NCBI GenBank assembly: GCA_002427055.1
Contig: DIPA01000109.1
Span: 7,181 to 13,557 of the forward strand
Origin: Firmicutes bacterium UBA5500
GTDB lineage: Bacteria; Bacillota; UBA994; UBA5500
Length of the DNA stretch: 6,377 nt
Reading direction: 5' to 3'
Positions 1 to 4,938 of this stretch are shown in pieces (within the stretch, counting starts at the first letter, position 1; every line of letters begins with the position of its first letter). Under the pieces are notes generated by a model, which worked only from the letters and a program-made list of their open reading frames with translations, was not told the origin of the DNA and made no database searches. The position numbers were made by a program, and so were the translations under genes.

Positions 1-364
1 GGCTAGCATCACCTACTATCAGCAATTGATAGCCACGCCGGACGAATTCAGCCGCCTCATGTAGTAACCGTGCGACGTGAGGGCAGGTAGCATCGAATAT
101 CCTCAGCTGCCTAGCTTCAGCTGCAGCATAAACCTGGGGTGAAGCCCCATGCGCCCTAATCAGCAAGGCAGCACCATCCGGCACTAAATCAACAGAAGCA
201 ACAACGGTTAGGCCAAGTTTGTTCAGCCTTTCCATCTCTTGCGGGTTATGAACCAAAGGTCCCAAAGCGTAGATGGTTTTTTGCCCCAGAGCTTCTTCAG
301 CCAGTGAAATAGCTCGCTTTACCCCAAAACAAAATCCACTGGCAGCAGCAATCCGCTTATCCAT
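1..364 (-). CDS. ispH: 4-hydroxy-3-methylbut-2-enyl diphosphate reductase, N-terminal part
   Basis: IspH (LytB) is the iron-sulfur enzyme that performs the last step of the MEP isoprenoid pathway, reducing HMBPP to IPP and DMAPP in the cytoplasm. The first 121 residues are present; the 3' end lies outside the window. Visible signatures are SGFCFGVKRAI with the first cluster cysteine at residue 12, LGPLVHN with His39, IRAHGASP with His72, and DATCPHV with the second cluster cysteine at residue 94. These match the E. coli ligands Cys12, His41, His74 and Cys96. The ATG lies 7 bases after the plsC stop, and AGAGG sits only 3 bases before it, so translation is probably coupled to plsC. In many Clostridia this gene continues into S1 RNA-binding domains; whether that is so here cannot be seen. 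Confidence 0.96.
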   Translation of the reverse strand, partial: MDKRIAAASGFCFGVKRAISLAEEALGQKTIYALGPLVHNPQEMERLNKLGLTVVASVDLVPDGAALLIRAHGASPQVYAAAEARQLRIFDATCPHVARLLHEAAEFVRRGYQLLIVGDAS

Positions 365-371
365 CGGCCTC

Positions 372-971
372 TTATTTCCTCCCTCTGCACTCCGCCAACA
401 AGGTGGTGATATGCTGCATAATCATCTCCGTTCCCTGAGCACGTTCTTCAGAAGTCGGCCTGCCGGCTATTGCACTTGCTATGCGCATTGGCTTACCAAC
501 CTTAACCCTAAAAACACTACCAAAACGGTATTTACCACATAATGCCACAGGCACTATTGGTACATCAGCACGTCCCGCTAGCAGAGCCGTACCAGAAAAA
601 GCAGCTTGCACCTCACCTGTTTTGCTACGGGTTCCTTCGGGGAAAATACCAAGCACGTTACCTGCGGCTAATACCCCAAGTGCCTGCCGGATAGCCTGTA
701 CGTCAGCTTTACCTCGCTTAACCGGGAAAGAACCTACGTGTTTCACAAACCATCCTAACAAGCGAGAGTGCATGACTTCTTCTTTGGCCATAAAACTGAC
801 ATGTTGTGGCGCAATAATGGCTATCATAATCGGATCTAGAGCATGAATATGATTGGCCGCTATGATAAAAGGGCCCTTAGCAGGGATGTTCTCTAGCCCT
901 TCAGGCCGAAAACGTACTAAGCGAGGCACTAGCCAAGCAAGAAGTGCGCGCAAGAAGTGATATAAACGCAA
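372..971 (-). CDS. plsC: 1-acyl-sn-glycerol-3-phosphate acyltransferase (PlsC family)
   Basis: This is a 199-residue LPLAT/PlsC acyltransferase that makes phosphatidic acid from lysophosphatidic acid at the inner face of the membrane. Block I is NHIHALD at residues 40-46, giving the catalytic His41 and Asp46 in HX4D spacing; a His sits where Ser or Thr is common. Block II is FPVKRG (82-87), block III is FPEGTRS (110-116), and block IV is VPIVPVAL (137-144). The N-terminal hydrophobic stretch (about 4-19) is probably a membrane-associating helix. The start is TTG, supported by AAGGAGG 7 bases upstream inside the 3' end of cmk. Only 2 bases separate it from the cmk stop, so the two are almost certainly co-transcribed and coupled. 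The order cmk-plsC-ispH is typical of Clostridia. Acyl-donor preference cannot be read. Confidence 0.93.
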   Translation of the reverse strand: MRLYHFLRALLAWLVPRLVRFRPEGLENIPAKGPFIIAANHIHALDPIMIAIIAPQHVSFMAKEEVMHSRLLGWFVKHVGSFPVKRGKADVQAIRQALGVLAAGNVLGIFPEGTRSKTGEVQAAFSGTALLAGRADVPIVPVALCGKYRFGSVFRVKVGKPMRIASAIAGRPTSEERAQGTEMIMQHITTLLAECRGRK

Positions 972-973
972 GC

Positions 974-1660
974 TTATTCCTCCTTGCTATGGCAAACTGC
1001 TTCGGCATGCTTGATGACTAGATCCACAACCTCTGACAGAGATAGCCCGGTGGTATCAATAACGATAGCGTCAGCAGCAATGCTAAGCGGAGAATGTTGT
1101 CGCGAGGAATCCTTACGATCACGTTCCGCCATTTCTTGCATCTTCTGGGGTAATAGGCTAATATCGTGGCCAAACTCCCTTAACCTTCGTTCAGCTCGTT
1201 CCTGCAAGCTAGCTGTCAAAAAAACCTTGAGGGCAGCTACCGGCATAACGGTAGTGCCAATATCACGCCCATCCATGATCACACCTTGGCCCCTGCCTAA
1301 GTCTCTCTGCTTTTGACGCAATACGCTACGTACTTCCTCATAGCTAGCTACCAGAGAGACTTGGCTGGTCACCTCTAGCGACCGAATTGCCGCGGGTAAA
1401 GGGCTACCATCCATATATAGTTCAGGTATCTGCCCTTGACCGCGCCCCCAGCTAAAAACAGTGGTAGCTGCCAAACTACCTAACTGGGTGGCATCCGTAA
1501 GAGGAAGCTGCTGCTCGAGAGCTTTCCAGGTAATGGCGCGATACATGGCCCCTGTATCAAGATAAACAAGTCCCAAGGCTAGAGCCACCGCGCGTGCCAC
1601 GGAGCTTTTACCGGCGCCGGCCGGCCCGTCAATAGCAATATTCAGTTGGCACGGTAGCAA
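974..1660 (-). CDS. cmk: Cytidylate kinase ((d)CMP kinase)
   Basis: Cmk phosphorylates CMP and dCMP with ATP to give CDP and dCDP, feeding nucleotide and phospholipid (CDP-diacylglycerol) synthesis. The 228-residue length fits the family. The P-loop IDGPAGAGKSS is at residues 10-20, the substrate-region motif YLDTGAMYRA at 33-42, the family motif DGRDIGTTV at 130-138, and an arginine-rich lid segment with ERDRKDSSR at 179-187. The start is TTG at 1660, with GGAGGAA six bases upstream. It places the P-loop at the usual distance from the N-terminus, whereas an ATG slightly upstream is out of frame and ends after a few codons. It is the first gene of a cmk-plsC-ispH unit and is preceded by several promoter candidates, including a full sigma-H match. 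Confidence 0.96.
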   Translation of the reverse strand: MLPCQLNIAIDGPAGAGKSSVARAVALALGLVYLDTGAMYRAITWKALEQQLPLTDATQLGSLAATTVFSWGRGQGQIPELYMDGSPLPAAIRSLEVTSQVSLVASYEEVRSVLRQKQRDLGRGQGVIMDGRDIGTTVMPVAALKVFLTASLQERAERRLREFGHDISLLPQKMQEMAERDRKDSSRQHSPLSIAADAIVIDTTGLSLSEVVDLVIKHAEAVCHSKEE

Positions 1661-1698
1661 AATTCATTCCTCCAATTAGGCAAGTAGTCAGCTATGCA

Positions 1699-1728
1699 TT
1701 ATTCTGTCAAATTATCCACTATTCCTAT
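1699..1728 (-). promoter_or_regulatory. Candidate sigma-H promoter of cmk-plsC-ispH
   Basis: Reading the minus strand, ATAGGAATA (1728-1720), a 12-base spacer and ACAGAATAA (1707-1699) match every position of the Bacillus sigma-H consensus RNAGGAWWW-N11/12-RNNGAATWW. The -10 element ends 39 bases before the cmk TTG, giving a leader of about 30 bases that contains the ribosome binding site. The same architecture, with identical spacer and distance, lies upstream of the RidA-family gene. That sigma-H drives cmk is inference from the motif. Confidence 0.6.
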
Positions 1729-1738
1729 ATGTATGCAA
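1711..1738 (-). promoter_or_regulatory. Possible sigma-A promoter overlapping the sigma-H site
   Basis: On the minus strand TTGCAT (1738-1733), a 16-base spacer and GATAAT (1716-1711) resemble a sigma-A promoter. It overlaps the sigma-H candidate, so the two could be alternative or competing promoters. The match is imperfect and the region is A+T-rich, so it may be chance. Confidence 0.25.
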
Positions 1739-1788
1739 AAATGCATTAAAGTGATTATTGGGACGAACAGTGCATAGCAATCAGAAGT

Positions 1789-1797
1789 ATTATACCA
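1789..1797 (-). promoter_or_regulatory. Extended -10 promoter candidate upstream of cmk
   Basis: The minus strand reads TGGTATAAT (1797-1789), a perfect extended -10 (TGn-TATAAT) for the vegetative sigma factor. No good -35 hexamer is seen 16-18 bases upstream, which extended -10 promoters can tolerate. Transcription from here would give cmk a leader of about 120 bases containing the ATGCA/TGCAT elements. Confidence 0.45.
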
Positions 1798-1856
1798 CAA
1801 GCTGATAGGCTAAGTATCTTAACCAACAACTTCTTTCAAAACTATACCAATTAAGC

Positions 1857-2216
1857 TTAACGATTAACCCAATCAGGGCGCAACTTCCTCGCCTCACCCA
1901 GATAAACGTGGTGTACATCCTGGGGAGCATGCGGGCGATCGACCAACACTAGAACGCGAATCGCTCTTGGCAGTGCTCCAGGGACGGCAATCTCAACCGC
2001 ATCTAACAGAGCTACTTGTGTGAGGCCAATTGCCCTAGCTGCTGCTGCCGGAAATGCAGCATTCAAATCAGGTGTGGCTGTAAAGACAATACTTATAATA
2101 TCTGATGACTTTAAGTTGTTCACCATCAGCAACTCTCTAAGCAATTGCTGAGTCTTAAGCAGGATCTCCCCGGGCTCATTAATATCAGCCGTAGTTGCTC
2201 CTCTAATTGCCTGCAA
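1857..2216 (-). CDS. aroH: Chorismate mutase, monofunctional AroH type
   Basis: AroH converts chorismate to prephenate, the branch point to phenylalanine and tyrosine. The protein is about 119 residues and aligns along its length with the trimeric Bacillus subtilis AroH. It shows AIRGATT near the start (Arg5, equivalent to catalytic Arg7), ATPDLNAAFP, VEIAVPG with Glu75 (equivalent to Glu78), AIRVLV with Arg87 (Arg90), HVYL with Tyr105 (Tyr108) and LRPD with Arg113. The residue equivalent to Cys75 is Asp and that equivalent to Cys88 is Ala. I chose TTG at 2216 because AGAGGAG lies 9 bases upstream and the family begins just before IRGATT; a TTG at 2225 directly abuts that sequence. It lies 35 bases after the substrate-binding protein gene. 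No aroF, tyrA or aroA follows, although they often accompany it in Clostridia. Confidence 0.92.
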   Translation of the reverse strand: MQAIRGATTADINEPGEILLKTQQLLRELLMVNNLKSSDIISIVFTATPDLNAAFPAAAARAIGLTQVALLDAVEIAVPGALPRAIRVLVLVDRPHAPQDVHHVYLGEARKLRPDWVNR

Positions 2217-2251
2217 TCTATCCAACTCCTCTTTGCTTACTTAGCCACAAG

Positions 2252-3154
2252 CTACTCTGCGACCGGCTCACTGGGCAAGAGGTTGTCTTGCAGCCAGTCA
2301 GCGTAAGTGAAGATGTTATCCCAGCTAATGGGTTTCTCACCCACTGGTAGCAGTACAAGGCTTGGCCGCTCAGGTACCTCCCCATCCAACGAAACCGGTT
2401 GCGGTAGTTGTGATTCAATAGTGGGCATTATTGTCTCCGGCGCAATAATAACCGTAGCGGTAGTGGCCAAGATATCCTTCAACTCCACAGTAGTATATCC
2501 GTTCTTGCCACCTATAGCGTTAGCCGCACTGACCAATTCAATTAGATCTGCCTCAAGTGTGTTGGCGCCAGCTGCCGTAAACTGCTCATCAGCAAACCAA
2601 AGCACTCGCTGTCCAGCTCCCGGCGATTCAGCAGATGCCTGCTTATATTCAGCCAGTTGTTTCTCTAGTTGCTGCGCAGATTGTTTTGCATATCGGCTAG
2701 CTGATACGAGAGTACCTAACGTTTCGGGCCAAGCAAGCAAACGCTCCAGGCGGTTTGGAGCAACCATTAACACGGGAAAGCCCGATTGCCTGAGTTTCTT
2801 GGCCAACTCTCTATCCCGAGCACCGGCGATCACCAGATCTGGCCTTGTGGCAGCTATCTGCAACACCGTTATGTCACTAGCACTCCCCAGGTTTTCTGCT
2901 CTCGGAAATAATGCTACAAGTTCATCGCTTGTAGCTACGGCAAGATGTTGCCGTCGCCATTGCTCTAGCAAATATCCGACCCCAGGCTCGAGCACGACCA
3001 GACGTTTTGGTAACTCAAAGAACTGCAGCTCATGCCCAATGTCATCTGTGACTACCAAAACTTCTGGCTGCCTTTGATATTGCACGGCAACGACAGCGAA
3101 CGATATGATGGCAAAGATGATTGCCAGAAATGTTAAGAAAATTCTCTTCAGCAT
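2252..3154 (-). CDS. Membrane-anchored BtuF-like ABC substrate-binding protein
   Basis: This 300-residue protein resembles the helical-backbone metal-receptor class of ABC substrate-binding proteins (cobalamin, iron-siderophore and haem types). An N-terminal hydrophobic segment at about residues 5-25 follows Lys3-Arg4. The core opens with VTDDIGHEL (35-43) and PKRLVVLEPG, then has RPDLVIAG (104-111), a long charged linker helix (about 155-172), and a second lobe with TAAGANTLEADLIEL and GYTTVELKDIL. No cysteine follows the hydrophobic segment, so it is not a lipoprotein; it is probably held by an uncleaved anchor. No permease or ATPase gene is in the window. The ATG at 3154 has AAGAG 8 bases upstream; ATG 3160 and GTG 3163 are alternatives. 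The gene begins about 11 bases after the comFB stop and is probably coupled to it. The ligand cannot be told from sequence. Confidence 0.78.
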   Translation of the reverse strand: MLKRIFLTFLAIIFAIISFAVVAVQYQRQPEVLVVTDDIGHELQFFELPKRLVVLEPGVGYLLEQWRRQHLAVATSDELVALFPRAENLGSASDITVLQIAATRPDLVIAGARDRELAKKLRQSGFPVLMVAPNRLERLLAWPETLGTLVSASRYAKQSAQQLEKQLAEYKQASAESPGAGQRVLWFADEQFTAAGANTLEADLIELVSAANAIGGKNGYTTVELKDILATTATVIIAPETIMPTIESQLPQPVSLDGEVPERPSLVLLPVGEKPISWDNIFTYADWLQDNLLPSEPVAE

Positions 3155-3165
3155 AAGCATCACTC

Positions 3166-3444
3166 TTAATGACGTGGATTTGCTTGCACAACGCGCACAG
3201 CATTCAGTACTGCGAACAAGGTATCTACCTTAAATTGCTGATCGAGCGCTGAACTACGCACATACGCTTCGCCTTGATCGCAAACTACATATCGCGGTGG
3301 CAGTTTGTTCAAAGCTAGTGCCATGATGTCTAACAAGCAACGCTCGCAGGTGCAGATATCCTCTACACCGTACTTGTCGCCGTGTTGTACTATTTCCTCT
3401 AAATTTGCTCTGACAACTATCTCCATAGCATTTCTTATATGCAC
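3166..3444 (-). CDS. comFB: ComFB family protein
   Basis: This 92-residue protein matches the late competence protein ComFB family. The signature is an acidic N-terminal helix (MEIVVRANLEEIV) followed by DICTCERCLLDIMALALNKL and PPRYVV, corresponding to the CTCxxCxxDxxALxLNK block of Bacillus ComFB. Cysteines 31, 33 and 36 form a CxCxxC group that could bind metal. In Bacillus the gene lies between the DNA-uptake genes comFA and comFC; neither is present here. ComFB-like proteins of cyanobacteria have been reported to bind cyclic dinucleotides, so a signalling role is possible. The start is GTG at 3444, with AGAGGGG 7 bases upstream; the internal ATG at 3426 has no such site at workable distance. 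It lies 26 bases after rluB, in the same operon. Confidence 0.85.
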   Translation of the reverse strand: MHIRNAMEIVVRANLEEIVQHGDKYGVEDICTCERCLLDIMALALNKLPPRYVVCDQGEAYVRSSALDQQFKVDTLFAVLNAVRVVQANPRH

Positions 3445-3470
3445 ACGTATGCCCCTCTTTCTCCCCGAAA

Positions 3471-4196
3471 CTACTCTTTCATACCAGCCTGCTGTTTCAG
3501 TTCAGCCACCTCAGTGACTTCCAACGACCTCCAGTGGCCTAATGGTAAATCACCTAACTCAAGGCTACCGAAGGTTACTCTCTGCAAGCCCAACACGGGA
3601 TGTCCTATAGCATTGCACATACGTTTCACTTGTCGATTACGGCCCTCATGAATGCTAATAGCAAGCAAACTGCCTTTCTGCCCCTGATTTAGCAGCCTCA
3701 CGTGTGCCGGAGCAGTCGGTCCGTCCTCCAAAAGCAACCCTTTGGCCATTCGTCGTAACTGCTCTGGAGCTGGCTGGCCTTTAACAAAGGCATAGTAGGT
3801 CTTGACCACTTCAAATTTCGGATGAGTAAGAGCATAGGCAAAGTCACCATCATTGGTCAACAACAACAGACCTTCGGTGTCGATATCTAGTCTGCCAATG
3901 GGATAGACCCGCGGCCCATCAGCGGGTAGCAAGTCTAGCACAGTAGGTCGCCCATGAGTATCCTTAGCGGTCGTCACCACACCCTTGGGTTTATTCACCA
4001 TAAAGTAGAGCTTCTCCTGCTGCGCCACAACTGTCTGCCCAAGCCAATTAACTATATCGTGCTCCGGATCAATCTTCATGCCCAAATGTGCTACTTGCCC
4101 GTTAACAGAAACTTCACCACGCAATATCAACTGTTCGGCCTGACGTCTTGACGCCAACCCAGCTTTGGCTAGGTATTTTTGCAAGCGCTCTTGCAT
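3471..4196 (-). CDS. rluB: Ribosomal large subunit pseudouridine synthase B (RsuA/RluB/RluE family)
   Basis: RluB isomerises a uridine in 23S rRNA helix 89 near the peptidyl transferase centre. The 241-residue protein starts with an S4 RNA-binding domain (about residues 2-60, RLQKYLAKAGLASRRQAE and VNGQ). The catalytic domain has NKPKGVVTT (68-76), GRLDIDTEGLLLLTNDG beginning at 101 with catalytic Asp104, THPKFEVVKTYYAFVKG, and the late motif HEGRNRQVKRMC (183-194). All are standard for this family; RluB is favoured by the gene context in Firmicutes, but exact target specificity is inferred. ATG at 4196 follows a purine-rich site containing AAAGGGGGG. It is the first gene of an apparent rluB-comFB-binding protein-aroH unit, and a tandem heptamer repeat lies just upstream. 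Confidence 0.94.
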   Translation of the reverse strand: MQERLQKYLAKAGLASRRQAEQLILRGEVSVNGQVAHLGMKIDPEHDIVNWLGQTVVAQQEKLYFMVNKPKGVVTTAKDTHGRPTVLDLLPADGPRVYPIGRLDIDTEGLLLLTNDGDFAYALTHPKFEVVKTYYAFVKGQPAPEQLRRMAKGLLLEDGPTAPAHVRLLNQGQKGSLLAISIHEGRNRQVKRMCNAIGHPVLGLQRVTFGSLELGDLPLGHWRSLEVTEVAELKQQAGMKE

Positions 4197-4212
4197 TCGC
4201 TACCCCCCTTTA

Positions 4213-4261
4213 CTGGAAGTTAGAAGTTGGAAGTTGGAGCTTGGAGGTTGGAAGCTGGAAA
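4213..4261. repeat. Seven tandem 7-bp repeats, consensus TTGGAAG
   Basis: On the plus strand, seven contiguous heptamers run without gaps: CTGGAAG, TTAGAAG, TTGGAAG, TTGGAGC, TTGGAGG, TTGGAAG, CTGGAAA. They fill the sequence just upstream of the rluB ribosome binding site. In the rluB sense (minus strand) the array is pyrimidine-rich, with consensus CTTCCAA, and includes CCTCC, which could pair with the G-rich ribosome binding site. The array is imperfect, so it is probably old. Confidence 0.85.
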
Positions 4262-4279
4262 GTCAAAAACTTCACCCCA

Positions 4280-4285
4280 ATTATA
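4280..4285 (-). promoter_or_regulatory. Possible -10 element for rluB
   Basis: TATAAT is read on the minus strand (4285-4280) between the RidA-gene terminator and rluB. No recognisable -35 hexamer lies 16-18 bases upstream and no TGn extension is present. A promoter is expected here because a strong terminator precedes rluB, but this placement is weak. If used, the heptamer array would lie in the 5' leader. Confidence 0.25.
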
Positions 4286-4340
4286 AGGCTTACCTTCGAC
4301 GGCTGCGGGTGCCCACAAACTTCGGGGCCACAAGTTTTGT

Positions 4341-4372
4341 TCTAACACAAAGAAGGCGGGCATCTGCCCGCC
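4341..4372 (-). terminator. Intrinsic terminator after the RidA-family gene
   Basis: On the minus strand GGCGGGC (4372-4366), a four-base loop AGAT and GCCCGCC (4361-4355) form a 7-bp G+C-rich hairpin, extendable by one A-T pair. It is followed by the T-rich run TTCTTTGTGTT. It begins 40 bases after the RidA-family stop codon and separates that gene, and any spmB read-through, from rluB. Confidence 0.85.
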
Positions 4373-4411
4373 TGATTACGATTACTGTTAATACCAGCGC
4401 AATTGCACTAG

Positions 4412-4867
4412 CTACTTAACCTCGACGATCATCTCGACTTCTACCGCAACGCCTAACGGTAAGCTGGCCATACCAATGGCCGCACGTGCATGTTTTCCGT
4501 GCTCGCCAAAAATCTGCTGCATTAGCTCAGATGCGCCATTAATAACCTTAGGATGATCAGTAAACTCTGGGGTAGCCGCGACAAAACCGGTAACCTTGAC
4601 AATCCGCACAACACGGTCCAAACTGCCAACTAAACTCTTAACGGCTCCTAGACAGTTGATGGCGCACAAGCGGGCAGCTCGATACCCATCTTCTAAGACT
4701 AAGTCATTACCTAGGATACCCTTAACTAATTGCCCATTTTCACTAGGCAGTTGCCCCGACACGAAAATTAAATTACCACTCTGCACGGCAGGTACGTAAG
4801 CAGCTGCAGGTGCGGGCGCAGGCGGAATTGTTAATCCAAGTTCCTTTACTTTTGCTTCAAAAGACAT
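4412..4867 (-). CDS. RidA (YjgF/YER057c/UK114) family protein
   Basis: This 151-residue member of the Rid superfamily belongs to the longer subgroup with an N-terminal extension beginning KELGLTIPP. Canonical RidA is a trimer that hydrolyses reactive enamine/imine intermediates released by PLP enzymes. The family shows here as LIFVSGQLP (33-41), GYRAARLCAINCLGAVKSL (61-79), RIVKVTGFV (88-96) and HARAAIGMASLP. The last contains Arg128, which aligns with the substrate-binding arginine, and AVEVEM carries the conserved glutamate region. Whether this subgroup has imine deaminase activity is not certain. ATG at 4867 is preferred because AAGGAG lies 8 bases upstream; the in-frame GTG at 4876 overlaps that site. 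It has its own sigma-H-like promoter after spmB and a strong terminator, so it is probably monocistronic, with some read-through from spmB. Confidence 0.9.
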   Translation of the reverse strand: MSFEAKVKELGLTIPPAPAPAAAYVPAVQSGNLIFVSGQLPSENGQLVKGILGNDLVLEDGYRAARLCAINCLGAVKSLVGSLDRVVRIVKVTGFVAATPEFTDHPKVINGASELMQQIFGEHGKHARAAIGMASLPLGVAVEVEMIVEVK

Positions 4868-4905
4868 GTCAGTCACTCCTTAGAGTTTATATTTCCCACC
4901 TTGTA

Positions 4906-4935
4906 TTATTCTTTACCCCTTGTTGCTTTTCCTGC
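4906..4935 (-). promoter_or_regulatory. Candidate sigma-H promoter of the RidA-family gene
   Basis: Reading the minus strand, GCAGGAAAA (4935-4927), a 12-base spacer and AAAGAATAA (4914-4906) match all positions of the Bacillus sigma-H consensus RNAGGAWWW-N11/12-RNNGAATWW. It begins 3 bases after the spmB stop codon and its -10 ends 39 bases before the preferred ATG. The implied transcript would start near 4899, leaving room for AAGGAG at 4881-4876. No comparable sigma-A promoter is seen in this gap. Confidence 0.65.
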
Positions 4936-4938
4936 ACG

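Larger units (their letters stand above)
1691..1778. repeat. Cluster of ATGCA/TGCAT elements with an 8-bp inverted repeat
   Basis: GCTATGCA at 1691-1698 is the exact reverse complement of TGCATAGC at 1771-1778, with 72 bases between. Inside this pair, ATGCA (1733-1737) and TGCAT (1742-1746) form a small hairpin around AAAA. The outer arms bracket the sigma-H promoter of cmk, and one arm sits at its expected transcription start. A two-site operator or a folded leader are both possible; I recognise no specific regulator. Confidence 0.4.

Noticed and set aside
1661..1790. Riboswitch or T-box leader before cmk
   Set aside because: The leader is A+T-rich with only short hairpins; no T-box sequence or recognised riboswitch core is visible.
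1795..1856. Terminator after aroH
   Set aside because: No G+C-rich hairpin followed by a T-run is present on the minus strand; read-through into cmk is possible.
2307..3077. A 256-codon plus-strand open frame opposite the substrate-binding protein gene
   Set aside because: It is antisense to a gene with clear family motifs, has serine- and cysteine-rich low-complexity translation, and no recognisable domain or ribosome binding site.
4213..4261. CRISPR-like array
   Set aside because: The units are 7 bases and contiguous, with no spacers.
4311..4337. Imperfect direct repeat GCCCACAAACTT / GGCCACAAGTTT and a possible AAACTT-AAGTTT hairpin
   Set aside because: Only 9 of 12 positions agree and the hairpin is short; it cannot be told from chance next to the clear terminator.
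4148..4419. Two overlapping plus-strand open frames across the heptamer array
   Set aside because: Their translations over the array are simply periodic (LEVGSW-like units every 7 residues) from the 7-bp repeat; there is no homology and no convincing ribosome binding site.
4868..4876. GTG at 4876 as start of the RidA-family gene
   Set aside because: It overlaps the AAGGAG ribosome binding site, which sits at ideal distance from the ATG at 4867.
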